A stretch of 64,000 bases of DNA from Thermococcus bergensis (GTDB lineage Archaea > Methanobacteriota_B > Thermococci > Thermococcales > Thermococcaceae): NCBI RefSeq assembly GCF_020386975.1, contig NZ_JABFNK010000005.1:682001-746000 (forward strand), given 5' to 3'. The notes under the pieces were generated by a model. That model was not told where the DNA came from. It ran no database searches and worked only from the letters and a program-made list of their open reading frames with translations. The translations under genes and the position numbers were made by a program. Shown piece by piece: positions 26,269-38,622 of this stretch (positions are counted from its first letter, which is position 1; each line of letters starts with the position of its first letter).

Positions 26269-27200
26269 ACCCTAGTTCCCACCACCTGTGAAGTTGTATA
26301 ATCTGTCCAGATTCACGGCCAGAATCGCCCCTAAAATCCTGACAGCTAACCCCCTCAAACTAACACTCCTGCTCGGCCTCAGAAGAAACTCAGAAAACTT
26401 CGAAAACAAAGTCTCAATCCTCCTGCGAAAGTCAGACAAGTACTTGTAAAACTTCTTCTCCTCCAGATTACTAACCTGATTCTCCCGCTTCACCGGCGTG
26501 TAAACAACGCCAAACTTCAGGAATTCCTCCTGAAGTTCTCTACTAACGTAACCCTTATCCAAAAACAGAAAACAGCCAGAAAACTCCTCAACAATCACCC
26601 AGAACTTTTCCCTGACAACACTCACATCATGCTTATTCGCCGGATCAACGGACAGCAAAGCCAACAGGTTCCCATCAGAGTAACAGGTCAGCTTGTACCC
26701 ATAGTAAAACTTTTTTTAGAGGGAACAAACCCAACTGCGGGCTTTTCAGAGATGATTTCTGAAGAACCCTTCTTCTCCTTCCTGTTTTTTCTGGCCAACT
26801 CCTTGGTCTGAATGGGCTTTGAGTCCAGTATTCTAACGTATTCTCTGGCGTGTTTTTTGAATAATTCTTCCTGCGCTAGGAGCAGGAGTTTTTCGTGCCT
26901 GTTCAAGCGTTCTGTTAGTTTGTTGTACCTGATTTTGGGGAACAGCTTCATTTCTTCGATTAGGACTCTGTAAGCGTGCTTGTAAACTCCTCCGAAGTGC
27001 AGGTGGGCTAGTATTGCGAAGGTTATTAGGTCGTAGAGGCTGATTATTTCCCTGTGAGTGTTTTTCGGGTAGTGTTTGCTGATTATCGGATAGATTTCGG
27101 ATTTTATGATCAGGATTTCCTGCTGAAAGTTCATAACAACCACCAATCAACCAAAAGACTTAAGTGCTTATAACTCTAACGATCTAATGGGAACTAGGGT
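26269..27200 (-). mobile_element. IS982-family insertion sequence, copy 1
   Basis: A 932-bp element. ACCCTAGTTCCCA at the left end and its complement TGGGAACTAGGGT at the right end are perfect 13-bp terminal inverted repeats. TTAAATTTT occurs directly on both sides (26260-26268 and 27201-27209), a 9-bp target duplication, so the insertion is recent enough to keep it. The element carries one transposase in two frames, on the minus strand. A second copy with several substitutions lies at 39784-40715. Confidence 0.93.
26272..27134 (-). CDS. IS982-family transposase, two frames joined at an A7 tract
   Basis: The first frame (to 26688) holds the N-terminal part and first catalytic Asp (RILDSKPIQTKE); it stops soon after SKKSFTMGTS. 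The second frame, one base back, continues with KFYYGYKLTCYSDGN and LLALLSVDPANKHD, then the second Asp (FLDKGYVS) and the Glu (RRRIETLF). Active enzyme of about 287 residues therefore needs a frameshift at AAAAAAAG (26711-26717 on the plus strand). The second copy shows the same arrangement despite substitutions. The stop codon lies within the terminal inverted repeat. The ATG at 27134 has GGTGG upstream. Confidence 0.85.
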
Positions 27201-27318
27201 TTAAATTTTGCTTCATCCGTGCCCACATATGTACACTCTGACTCAAGATAATGCTTTTATACGATGGTAACATTAATTTAGATGACTGTCTAAGCCTTTA
27301 GATTGTGGGTGATATGCA

Positions 27319-28689
27319 ATGGAAGATAGATTAGAAAAAGCCCTTAACTGGGCCCTTGAAAACTTCAAAGCGGACTACATAGAGATTCGCTATGAAAACA
27401 TCAGCAAGAACACTCTGGAGCTCAAGGATGGAACTTTTACGACTTTTGCGGACAAGGGGCAGATGGGAGTTGCCATCAGGGTTCTTGCAGATGGAGCTTG
27501 GGGATTTTCCTCAACAAACAGACTTGAAAACCTTGAAAAAGCCATAGAAAGTGCATACAGACTTGCAAAGGCAACGGCAAAGGCTAAAAAGGAGAAAATC
27601 CAGCTTGCGGAGATAAAGACATATCAGGACTTCGTGAAAAGCAAGATGAAAATAAAGCCCAAAGAAGTTCCAATAGAGGAAAAGGTAGAGAGATTAATGG
27701 ATCTGGAGTCTCTTCTCAAAGAGGACGGGGCTATAAAGTCAACGTGGCTTCGCTACGAAGATGCAAGCGGGGAAAAGATTCTCATAACAAACGAGGGCAC
27801 AAAAATAAAGTGGGATTTGAACTACGTATGGCAGTACGTCTGGGCAACTGGCAAAGAAGGGGAAAAGCTTGCCGCTGCAAGAGATGAGGTTGGGGCAGTT
27901 GACTATGGCTGGGAGCTGTTTAAGGAGAAGGAGCCAAACGAGGAAGTAGCAAAGAGAGTTATCAGAAAAGTTCATGCCCAGCTGGAGGGTGTTGCACCAA
28001 AGCGTGGAGAGTTCCCAATAGTTGCTGGCCCGATAGTGGTGGGACTTATAGCTCACGAAGCCCTCGGACACCTTGCGGAGGCGGATTTGACGATAAACTC
28101 GCCCTTCAAAGATTTGATTGGAAAACAGATTGCTCCCGAATACGTTACAATGAGCGAGCGCATAGTGGAGGGCGGTTTTGGAAACGACCGCTATGACGAC
28201 GAAGGCGTTCCAGTCAAAGACATTCACATAATTGAAAACGGAGTCTTGAAGGAGATAATGCTCAACAGGGAATATGCCCACAAGTGGAACATGGAGCCAA
28301 ACGGCCACGCGAGGGCTGAAAACTACACCTATCCACCGATAATAAGAATGCGCAACACAATCTTTGAGCCGGGAGATTGGAATTTCGAGGAGATGATAGA
28401 GGACATCAAGTTTGGCTATTATGTAGTTGATTTCAGAGGAGGTCAGGCACAGCTCAACTCAGCTTTCCAGGTGGGAGTTCAAGAAGGGTACATGATAGAG
28501 AACGGTGAAATAACGAAGCCCATAAGAGACACTTCCATAAGTGGAATTGCCATCGAAGCCTTGAAGAAGATAAGTGCCGTAGGAAATGACTTTGGTCTCG
28601 AAATGGGGAGATGTGGAAAAGGGCAAACTGCTTTTGTTAGCTCTGGTGGTCCGCACATGCGCTTTGACGGAGGAATAATAATCGGGTGA
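27319..28689 (+). CDS. tldD: TldD family metalloprotease
   Basis: A 456-aa protein. The HEALGH motif near residue 247 (IAHEALGHLAEAD) is the metal-binding HExxxH of TldD, the catalytic partner of the TldD/TldE heterodimer, which degrades unfolded or linear peptides inside a closed chamber. The N-terminal alpha/beta domain and C-terminal GRCGKGQTAFVSSGGPH block are also typical. ATTTAGATGA and a TATA-like CTTTTATACG (27252-27261) lie upstream, with GGTGATATG as ribosome site. The tldE gene follows with a few overlapping bases in its leader. Confidence 0.93.
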   Translation: MEDRLEKALNWALENFKADYIEIRYENISKNTLELKDGTFTTFADKGQMGVAIRVLADGAWGFSSTNRLENLEKAIESAYRLAKATAKAKKEKIQLAEIKTYQDFVKSKMKIKPKEVPIEEKVERLMDLESLLKEDGAIKSTWLRYEDASGEKILITNEGTKIKWDLNYVWQYVWATGKEGEKLAAARDEVGAVDYGWELFKEKEPNEEVAKRVIRKVHAQLEGVAPKRGEFPIVAGPIVVGLIAHEALGHLAEADLTINSPFKDLIGKQIAPEYVTMSERIVEGGFGNDRYDDEGVPVKDIHIIENGVLKEIMLNREYAHKWNMEPNGHARAENYTYPPIIRMRNTIFEPGDWNFEEMIEDIKFGYYVVDFRGGQAQLNSAFQVGVQEGYMIENGEITKPIRDTSISGIAIEALKKISAVGNDFGLEMGRCGKGQTAFVSSGGPHMRFDGGIIIG

Positions 28690-28694
28690 TAAAG

Positions 28695-30014
28695 ATGGAA
28701 GAGCTTATCCGTTTTGGGGAAAAATTCTTTGACGAGCTCGAAATTGCCACTTACAAGAGCAGAGATGCGAGCGTTAACATTGAGCTCAACGAAGTTTCTA
28801 CCTCCGCTCTAAGGGAGAGAGTTGTTACCGTTGTTAGGGGTGTTAAGGACAAGAGACTTGGAGTTGCAATAGTCGATAGCGGAGATAAAGAGAAAATCAA
28901 AGAAGCCATAGAGAGGGCATACAAGCTTGCAAAGCTCAACAAGCCCGATGAGAAGTGGGTCTCATTTCCCGAGCCCGGAAAATACAGAGAGCCGAGAAAA
29001 GTTGATAAAGAACTTAAAGAAGTTTCTCCAGACTACTTCGTAGAGCTCGCGAGAGAAGGCATTGGAATGGCATCGGAAGAGGGAATTATCGTTGCAGGTG
29101 GCGGTGGAGGAGCAGAGTGGGGAGAAAGCCTGATAGTGAATTCTCACGGCGTTAACGTATCTCAGGAAGGAGGAGGAGCGTTCTTCTACATCGAGCTCGT
29201 TGGGATGAAGGAAGGAAAAGTAACCCCCGGCATTTTTGACTTCGATGCAAAGCTTTCCCTCAAGCTTGATGTAGAAAGCGTTGTTAAAAACGCCCTGCAA
29301 AAAGTTAAGTGGGCATTTAAAACCGAAAAAAGCAAGACAGAGGAGGCGAAAGTAGTAATTGAACCATGGGCAGTTTCGAGCCTCTTATCCTATGCGCTCT
29401 TCCCGGCATTCAGCGGAGAGAGACTTGTTAAGGGCACAACACCTCTGGCCAACAAAATAGGGGAAAGCATCTCAAACGAGCTACTCACGATATACGACGA
29501 TCCCCTCCATGAGCTCAGCATAAACCCGGTTATAGCGGACGATGAAGGTGTTCCAACAAGGAGAAATGTAATAGTAGAGAAAGGAGTTTTCAAAGGCTTT
29601 GTATGGGACAACTACTGGGCAAAAATCCACGGGGTTGAAAGCACAGGAAATGGAAAGCGGAACCTTTCTACCGGGGGCATAAGCATAGGGTTCCACAACG
29701 TTGTAATCGAAGGGGGTAAGAAGAGCCTTGAGGAGATTATAGGCGAAATAGAGCACGGCTACCTTGTGAGCGGTTTCCAGGGGGCTCACTCAAGCAACCC
29801 AGACAATGGAAACTTTGCCGTTGTGGCTAACCCTGCTTTCCTGATTGAAAACGGGGAGGTAAAAGGCTCTGCAGTGTTCATGATGAGCGGCAACGTTTAC
29901 GAGCTGTTGCCGAACCTCTACGCGGTAAGCAGGGAGCAAAAGGTATTGCCCTTCGGAGGCAGCATGGTTGTGCCTGCTATGGCCTTCGATAACGTTAGAA
30001 TAGCGGGAAAGTAG
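28695..30014 (+). CDS. tldE: TldE/PmbA family protease subunit
   Basis: A 439-aa partner of TldD with the same fold but no HExxxH motif, so it is the non-catalytic subunit. GGGGGGAEWGESLIVNSHG and GHNVVIEGG-like patterns in the central part, and AHSSNPDNGNFAVVANPAF near residue 360, are typical. The ATG at 28695 follows GGTGATAAAG; an in-frame GTG at 28686 would overlap the tldD stop and is part of the ribosome site. It must be co-transcribed with tldD. Confidence 0.92.
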   Translation: MEELIRFGEKFFDELEIATYKSRDASVNIELNEVSTSALRERVVTVVRGVKDKRLGVAIVDSGDKEKIKEAIERAYKLAKLNKPDEKWVSFPEPGKYREPRKVDKELKEVSPDYFVELAREGIGMASEEGIIVAGGGGGAEWGESLIVNSHGVNVSQEGGGAFFYIELVGMKEGKVTPGIFDFDAKLSLKLDVESVVKNALQKVKWAFKTEKSKTEEAKVVIEPWAVSSLLSYALFPAFSGERLVKGTTPLANKIGESISNELLTIYDDPLHELSINPVIADDEGVPTRRNVIVEKGVFKGFVWDNYWAKIHGVESTGNGKRNLSTGGISIGFHNVVIEGGKKSLEEIIGEIEHGYLVSGFQGAHSSNPDNGNFAVVANPAFLIENGEVKGSAVFMMSGNVYELLPNLYAVSREQKVLPFGGSMVVPAMAFDNVRIAGK

Positions 30015-30065
30015 GATAATTTATCCACCTAATCCTTTTTAAACTCTCTTTTTGATTTTCCCCAC

Positions 30066-31130
30066 ATGTATGAGCTGACGGAGGATTACAAGCTTAGAAA
30101 GATTACCAAATACGAACTCGACATGGTAGATGAGAGAGACGACCTACTCATAATTCCCCCATCTTCTAAGGCCGGTCCATGCGGCAATGATTGCGTTTTC
30201 TGCTACCTTATGCAGAATCCTCCGCAAATGATATACAGAGTTTCCAAACACGACACCCTCAACGACCCGGAGCTTGAAGATAGAATAGCCTATGCAAGAA
30301 AGCACTACGACCTGTGGATACGGGTCACAGATACGAGTGCAAACGTCCGATTTGACGAAAAGAGAATTGAAAGCCTTCACTCAGCCGGGTTGGATGAGAT
30401 TCAAATCTCCCTTCACACAACGAAGAAGGACGTGAGGATTAAGCTTATGAAGAACAAAAACGCGGGGAGGGTCATTGACCTTTTGCCAAAGGTCGTGGAG
30501 AAGTTTAGGGTAATAGCAGATATAATACTGACTCCGGGCTATAATGTTTCTGATATAGGGGAAATTTTGGAGGATCTGGACAGCTTTGGTGTTCATGAGG
30601 TTAGACTCTTCCCAATTGGGGTTACAAAATACTCAAGAACGCGGGCTTTAACGAGAGAGGAGCTTCTATTTGTTAAAAACGTCGCCCTTGAGAAGCAGAA
30701 AGAGCTGAGCCTGAAGGTGGTCATTCCACCGATATTCCAGGCTCTGCTTGGCGAGTTCAAAATCCCACTGGAGCCCTTTGACATTGAGCCATCTTTACCA
30801 ACTTACATTCTCACCGGGGAGCTCGCTTATCCAGAGATAAAACGCCTCTTTCCAAAAATTAATGTAATCATGGTCAAGAACGAGTTCTTTGGGGGGAACA
30901 TAGGCACTGCTGGGTTGTTGACTGCTCACGATGTCCTTAGAGAAGTTGAGAAGCTCCCAGAAGTTGATTTAGGGCTGCTTCTCCTCCCGGAGGTCATGTT
31001 CTATGGGGACTCAACTTTAGACGGCTGGAAAAGGGAAGAGCTCTTCAACAAAATTTTGGTGGAAAAGGGCTACATGGTCGAAACAGCCCTAGAACCCCAG
31101 GAGATTCCCAAAATAATTGAAAGGCTATGA
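30066..31130 (+). CDS. Radical SAM protein with C-terminal DUF512-like region
   Basis: A 354-aa enzyme. [10 protein letters not shown] near residue 38 is the CxxxCxxC cluster motif that binds [4Fe-4S] and S-adenosylmethionine, followed by a TIM-barrel with [13 protein letters not shown] and EIQISLHTT. The C-terminal [16 protein letters not shown] near residue 275 matches the closing region of DUF512-type radical SAM proteins. The substrate is unknown. No strong ribosome site precedes the ATG at 30066; TTTTTAAAC near 30035 fits a promoter that gives a leaderless or very short-leader mRNA. It meets the next gene tail to tail with 6 nt of overlap. Confidence 0.87.
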   Translation: MYELTEDYKLRKITKYELDMVDERDDLLIIPPSSKAGPCGNDCVFCYLMQNPPQMIYRVSKHDTLNDPELEDRIAYARKHYDLWIRVTDTSANVRFDEKRIESLHSAGLDEIQISLHTTKKDVRIKLMKNKNAGRVIDLLPKVVEKFRVIADIILTPGYNVSDIGEILEDLDSFGVHEVRLFPIGVTKYSRTRALTREELLFVKNVALEKQKELSLKVVIPPIFQALLGEFKIPLEPFDIEPSLPTYILTGELAYPEIKRLFPKINVIMVKNEFFGGNIGTAGLLTAHDVLREVEKLPEVDLGLLLLPEVMFYGDSTLDGWKREELFNKILVEKGYMVETALEPQEIPKIIERL

Positions 31131-32072
31131 AATGTAGTTGAACTCGGATTCCAGTATTTTCCATTCTTTATCTTCAAATGCTCCTCTGCTCCCAGATAGA
31201 ACGAGGTAGCATCTGTTTAACACTGCTTCATCTTTGAGCTTCGATAAGTTTGTGTAGAACTCTTCAAAGTCATCTGCCGCTATTCTGAGTATTTCTAGAT
31301 TTTCAATTAAAATCGCGAGATTTTTCTCTTTTGGAATTTCATCTAGAGAGTCCAGCAATGCCCGCGGGGAGATGCATCCATGACACGTTTTGGACGTTAC
31401 CCAGAAAGCGGATACTTCCATTTTCATCCACTTTTTGACTTCCTCCGGGGGATCCCTTGAAAAAATAATCCCCTTTCTGCCGTCTAAAACTTCCATAAAG
31501 AAGTATCTAGCTTTTGTTTTGTCATCGAAGAGATATCCTCCCGGAGAGAAATCCTTAAACTCAAAATTTTGCTGATGAATGGTAACAAAAAGCTCGTAGG
31601 CTTTCTTGATTCTTTCATAGTGCTCTTCTTCAAAAGTCGCCAGCTGCAGGGCAAGGGCTTTAACGTCCTCATCTTCCGCCTTTTGAGCGAGCAGCTCATA
31701 GGCTTTCTTCGCAAAGAGCTCACTTTCCATGCAGTACTCAAGAGCTTTCAGGTAATCATCTACAGTTTCAAATTTAGGGTAGAATGGAAGTACTTCAACA
31801 GGAGGGGCTTCCACTTTAACTGGCTCTTCACCGGGATAAAGCTTTTTAAAAAGATTGTAAAGCTTGTTTCTGTGTTCTTCACTCTCTTCGCTCATCTGAA
31901 TGAATAAAATCCTAATACTCTCTCTTTTGGCCTTTTTAGAAAGCTCAGCATAATATTTAGCTTCTTCCTCTTCGTTGAAAATAGCGTAGCTTAGAATCTC
32001 TTTTGGGGACTTTTTCTCAAGTGAACTAACGACCTTTTCAAGGTAACTATCAAGAACAGTTTCTTCGCGCAT
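31125..32072 (-). CDS. Ferritin-like diiron domain fused to DUF835
   Basis: A 315-aa protein in two parts. Residues 1-170 are helical with ExxH pairs ([47 protein letters not shown]), the four-helix diiron site of rubrerythrin/ferritin-like proteins. Residues 185-315 ([38 protein letters not shown]) match DUF835, a domain common in Thermococcales, often next to sensor domains. Fusion suggests an oxidative or iron signal linked to DUF835 output. No rubredoxin-like Cys4 domain is present. Confidence 0.8.
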   Translation of the reverse strand: MREETVLDSYLEKVVSSLEKKSPKEILSYAIFNEEEEAKYYAELSKKAKRESIRILFIQMSEESEEHRNKLYNLFKKLYPGEEPVKVEAPPVEVLPFYPKFETVDDYLKALEYCMESELFAKKAYELLAQKAEDEDVKALALQLATFEEEHYERIKKAYELFVTIHQQNFEFKDFSPGGYLFDDKTKARYFFMEVLDGRKGIIFSRDPPEEVKKWMKMEVSAFWVTSKTCHGCISPRALLDSLDEIPKEKNLAILIENLEILRIAADDFEEFYTNLSKLKDEAVLNRCYLVLSGSRGAFEDKEWKILESEFNYIS

Positions 32073-32162
32073 TTCTATCCCTCTTAAAAAATTTAATCAA
32101 CATCTTTAAAAACCTATTGAGAAAGTCACTAAAGGCGAGAAAAATAGGAAAGGTGAGAGAGT

Positions 32163-33218
32163 ATGAAAAACCCGTTTGAAAAGATGCCAACTATACTTCT
32201 TGCGGATGAGCTTATTGATAAAGCGTTTAGGCGAGCTGAGAAAGCTGCCTCTGCCTTTAATCCGAGAGGAAGTGCGGTTAGTAAGGCGAGACAGAGAGAG
32301 GAGCTTAGAGTTAGGACGGTTTCAAACGTTATCAGGGATAACCTTAGAAAAATCCTCGACAGGACTCCGGGAGTTTCAACCTTGCCTCCTTTCTACCAGG
32401 AACTCCTAGATACGCTCGTTGATAGGAGGACGTTCCATAAGGCTCTGGCTTCAATAAACTGGGGGATAAAGACCGTAAGAACACTTGAAGAGAGGTACGT
32501 GGAAAAAATCAGGTATTCGAGGGATCCAGAGGAGATTGCACGACTTAGGAGAGAATTTTATGGAAGAGTTGCGAGCGTTATAAAGGACATAGCCGACAAT
32601 CTCGAGTACCTGAACAAAGCGAGGGATGTTCTCAAAGATATGCCCGTAATAGACCTCAGCCTTCCCACGATAGTGATAGCCGGGCACCCAAACGTTGGAA
32701 AATCGACACTGTTGAGAAAGCTCACCAATGCCAAGCCAGAAGTGGCGAGTTATCCTTTCACGACGAAGGGTATAAACGTTGGCCAGTTTGAGGAGCACTG
32801 GATGAAGTACCAGGTTATAGACACACCTGGTCTCCTAGATAGACCATTAAGCGAGAGAAATGAAATCGAAAAACAGGCAATCTTAGCATTGAAGCACCTT
32901 GGCAAGCTGATAATTTACATCTTTGATCCGAGCGAATACTGTGGCTTCCCAGTAGAGGAGCAGATGCACCTTTTTGAGGAAATCTATAAGGAATTTGGAG
33001 AGTTCCCGTTCATAGTCGTGCTTAACAAGATAGACATTGCTGATGAAGAAAAGATAAAGAAGATCGAAGAATTCCTCAGGGCTAAGGGGATTGAACCATT
33101 GAAAATCTCTGCCGAGAAGGGAATTGGAATAGAAAAGCTAAAAGAAAGAGTTATAGAAATATTAAAGCCGGATATGGAAGCTATTGCCCGCAGTACGGGC
33201 AAAATTGAAGGTGAATAG
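32163..33218 (+). CDS. NOG1-family GTPase
   Basis: A 351-aa GTP-binding protein of the OBG/NOG1 class involved in large-subunit ribosome assembly. A helical N-terminal NOG1 domain of about 165 residues is followed by the G domain: GHPNVGKST (G1), DTPGLLDRPL (G3), NKIDIAD (G4) and SAEKGIG (G5). Eukaryotic NOG1 has a long C-terminal extension, absent here as in other archaea. Start ATG at 32163 follows GGTGAGAGT. Its 3' end overlaps the convergent zinc-ribbon gene by 38 nt. Confidence 0.94.
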   Translation: MKNPFEKMPTILLADELIDKAFRRAEKAASAFNPRGSAVSKARQREELRVRTVSNVIRDNLRKILDRTPGVSTLPPFYQELLDTLVDRRTFHKALASINWGIKTVRTLEERYVEKIRYSRDPEEIARLRREFYGRVASVIKDIADNLEYLNKARDVLKDMPVIDLSLPTIVIAGHPNVGKSTLLRKLTNAKPEVASYPFTTKGINVGQFEEHWMKYQVIDTPGLLDRPLSERNEIEKQAILALKHLGKLIIYIFDPSEYCGFPVEEQMHLFEEIYKEFGEFPFIVVLNKIDIADEEKIKKIEEFLRAKGIEPLKISAEKGIGIEKLKERVIEILKPDMEAIARSTGKIEGE

Positions 33219-34074
33219 GCTTTAGAGCTCCGCAGTGCTCACACTTTTCTTTTAGCTTTGCTCCACAGTTGGGGCAGTGCAGGTAATCATCCTTTACTGG
33301 AAAGCCGCAGCTGTAGCATTTGTTTTGGGCAATTCTTCTTTTATAAACCCTTTCAGGTTTGAAGTATTCCTTTCTCACATAATAGAGGGCTAAAAGAGTC
33401 GCAAGTGCTCCAAAAAGACTCAGGCCTATGAGGTGGATGGTGTCCCATATTGCAGAGAGCAGAAGGTAGATCAGCAACAGCGAAGAGTACGCTATTAGAG
33501 AGGAAGTGTAAATGTTTTTGTACCTCCGGAGGAGCAAAAGTGATACGACAAAAACTGGTAGGACAAATAAGAGCTTTAGAGCCAGAACCTTAAGCTTGTA
33601 GGCGTTGTAGGCCTTTGTGTATTCTTCATTTGCCTTCTGCATGAGCTCCTGGATTTTTGAGTTGAGCTCTTCAAGTTTTTCATGCGTCTGTTCATAGGCG
33701 CTTTTTGCTCCGAGATACTGGAAGTGGGATTTCTCATACTCTTCTTTGGCTTTCAGGTATTCCCTCTTCAGTTCTTCTGTTGCGTTTCCGCTCTCAAGTG
33801 CAACTCTGTATTCCTCTCTTTTGAAGAGGTAAACTCTCTCAGCCTCGGTTAGATTGCTTTCTGCCTTTTGATATACCTCGAATAATTGCCTTTCAAGTTC
33901 CATCAGGCGGCTTTGGTTCTCAAGAAGGGGTCTTATCCCATATTTTTCTTGGTAATATTCATAATTCGGTCTTTGGGGAACATTCTCAAGTTCCCTGAGA
34001 ACGTTTATGCTCGCCAGAAGGAGAAAAGCAACAAATAAACTTGCAAGTATCTTTTCAATACGTGAATATTCCAT
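33181..34074 (-). CDS. Coiled-coil membrane protein with C-terminal double zinc ribbon
   Basis: A 297-aa protein: one N-terminal membrane anchor (ASLFVAFLLLASINVL), about 120 residues of extended coiled coil (rich in Glu, Lys, Leu), two or three membrane helices (LFVLPVFVVSLLLL, SLLLIYLLLSAIW, LFGALATLLALYY), then a cytoplasmic double zinc ribbon with four CxxC-type pairs (CYSCG, CPNCG, CEHCG, CPYCG). Such ribbon-tailed membrane proteins may tether nucleic acid or proteins. The C-terminal coding end overlaps NOG1 antisense by 38 nt. Function is unknown. Confidence 0.78.
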   Translation of the reverse strand: MEYSRIEKILASLFVAFLLLASINVLRELENVPQRPNYEYYQEKYGIRPLLENQSRLMELERQLFEVYQKAESNLTEAERVYLFKREEYRVALESGNATEELKREYLKAKEEYEKSHFQYLGAKSAYEQTHEKLEELNSKIQELMQKANEEYTKAYNAYKLKVLALKLLFVLPVFVVSLLLLRRYKNIYTSSLIAYSSLLLIYLLLSAIWDTIHLIGLSLFGALATLLALYYVRKEYFKPERVYKRRIAQNKCYSCGFPVKDDYLHCPNCGAKLKEKCEHCGALKPIHLQFCPYCGQ

Positions 34075-34136
34075 TACTTACACCAGAATGAAATAGGAGA
34101 CTAAAGTATATAAAAGTTCGCAGAAAAGGGAAGAAT

Positions 34137-34529
34137 TCAGGCATTTTCTTCCTTAATAAGAACTGCGTTTACAACGCCATCTTGTCCTGGTCTTGAAGTA
34201 ACGATTGCCTTTCCAATCTCTGTCTGGATTATTGCACCCTTTGTGATGATGTTCCTTCTTATGTATTGCCTGTTAGCTGGGTTCTCAACTACGCTGATTA
34301 TCTTTACCTTTTTACCCTTTCCGTTTTCGAAAACGTTTGCGTAGAGTGCCTTTACGAGCCTGACCTTCCTGTTGCCACCGTATGTTCTGATTATCTTCCT
34401 TTCCTCGTTGTCCTCAACTACTCTTGTAAATGCTGGCTCTCTTCCGAGCTCCCTTTTTCTCTTCTTTCTTGCGAATATGATTCTTCCACCTGAAGGCTTT
34501 TTGAGTGATCTTCCCTGCCAGATAGCCAT
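34137..34529 (-). CDS. rps8e: 30S ribosomal protein S8e
   Basis: A 130-aa archaeal/eukaryotic-type small-subunit protein without bacterial counterpart. [16 protein letters not shown] at the N-terminus, GREPAFTRV and [20 protein letters not shown] near the C-terminus are diagnostic, and the chain is basic as expected for rRNA binding. The ATG at 34529 is preceded by GAGGTGAG with good spacing; the in-frame upstream codons (MRV) fall within the ribosome site. It is a single-gene unit. Confidence 0.97.
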   Translation of the reverse strand: MAIWQGRSLKKPSGGRIIFARKKRKRELGREPAFTRVVEDNEERKIIRTYGGNRKVRLVKALYANVFENGKGKKVKIISVVENPANRQYIRRNIITKGAIIQTEIGKAIVTSRPGQDGVVNAVLIKEENA

Positions 34530-34643
34530 AACTCTCACCTCATGATGATCTTAACCCTATGGGCATTTTAGAGATTTACTTATAAATCTTTTCCCGCCCA
34601 AACCCTTAAAACTATGCCCTCCTTATTTCCATTGGTGATGATA

Positions 34644-37418
<2,775 letters not shown>

Positions 37419-38531
37419 TCACCTATTTTCACCCCTGTTATATTCTATATCTACGATCTCCACTTTATACCATGTGAAGTCTTCATCAAGCTTCCATGTT
37501 ACTGACAGATTTACTGGAATTCTGATACCTCCGAATTCTCCGTACTCATTTGCGCTAATGACCCATCTCTTAAGAGTTGAGCCCTCTTCGCTGTAAAGAT
37601 AGCGATCAGCTTCGAAGCTCACGAAATCTCCGTTCTCATCAAATTTGAATGTGCCTGAGGCTGTTATTCCCCCATAACTCATTGTTGCCTTCGCAGTTGT
37701 GGAATCTATCTCTTCCCACGAGATATAGTCACTTAAAGATGCAGAAGGAACCAGGACTATCTCACCCAGGTAACGTAGCAAAACCCCCTGATCTATCTCT
37801 TTTCCCTTCGCATCAACAACTGGAATAAGGGAAAACAGTTTGATGAGCATGTGACCTCTGCCATCTTCATACTTATCTCTTCCAGAAAAATGCATAAAGG
37901 TTGATTTCACATCAGCCACCCACATAAAGCCGGGAGGGTTTGTTGTGATGTACTGCTCAGCTTCAAATTTCATCCAGTCGCTATCTGGCTTTAGCCTCAT
38001 CTCACCTCTCTGTTTCAGATAGGCACTCTGCATGATGTCTTTTCCAATGATATTGGAGCGTTTAAGCCACTTCTGCACCACAGCTGGCTGTTCATCAATC
38101 ATCTCTGCAGTTACCACTCTTCTTTCTATTTTCTCTGGCAGGAATGAGTCGAGTTCATCACTTGTCATTCTGTCAAAGCTCCAGGTTCCGTATGAGAGAA
38201 TGCAGGCAATAAGTACGATGACAGTTGCAATAGTTCCGAATTTTGCATCCTTCCAGTAAATGATAATCAGGATTTGAGATAGGGGTATTGCAATACCTGC
38301 GAGCATCCACCACCATTCTTTTCTTAACAGATATGTGGCCGCAGAAGCTATGAAAAGCAAGCCCGCTGCCAACCAGAGTATTCCTGCTATTTTAGACAGA
38401 CCGCCAGACAAAGGAATAAGTGTATTTCCCGTCAGTTGCTTCACTTCAGCCAGATTCCATTCCTTCACGAATCCAAGCAGATGAATTAATCCGTGCAAGA
38501 ATACTACAAGCGAAAATAATATCCTAATCAT
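37419..38531 (-). CDS. DUF6544-like membrane protein
   Basis: A 370-aa protein. The first 120 residues hold four hydrophobic helices (RILFSLVVFLHGLIHLLGF, IAGILWLAAGLLFIASAA, WWMLAGIAIPLSQILIIIYW, IATVIVLIACILSYG). The rest is a soluble beta-rich domain with W/Y-rich repeats such as ISWEEIDSTTAKATMSYGG and GTFKFDENGDFVSFEADRYL, resembling DUF6544 proteins seen more often in bacteria and methanogens. GAGGAGGC precedes the ATG. Its style differs from nearby core genes and transfer into this locus seems likely. Confidence 0.65.
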   Translation of the reverse strand: MIRILFSLVVFLHGLIHLLGFVKEWNLAEVKQLTGNTLIPLSGGLSKIAGILWLAAGLLFIASAATYLLRKEWWWMLAGIAIPLSQILIIIYWKDAKFGTIATVIVLIACILSYGTWSFDRMTSDELDSFLPEKIERRVVTAEMIDEQPAVVQKWLKRSNIIGKDIMQSAYLKQRGEMRLKPDSDWMKFEAEQYITTNPPGFMWVADVKSTFMHFSGRDKYEDGRGHMLIKLFSLIPVVDAKGKEIDQGVLLRYLGEIVLVPSASLSDYISWEEIDSTTAKATMSYGGITASGTFKFDENGDFVSFEADRYLYSEEGSTLKRWVISANEYGEFGGIRIPVNLSVTWKLDEDFTWYKVEIVDIEYNRGENR

Positions 38532-38622
38532 ATGATTGCCTCCTCTATTGTGTCATAATTTAGGGTTTTAAAGTCAGCTAACATCATAAATTATAATCCC
38601 CCATCTTGTTTCATTTTTGCAT

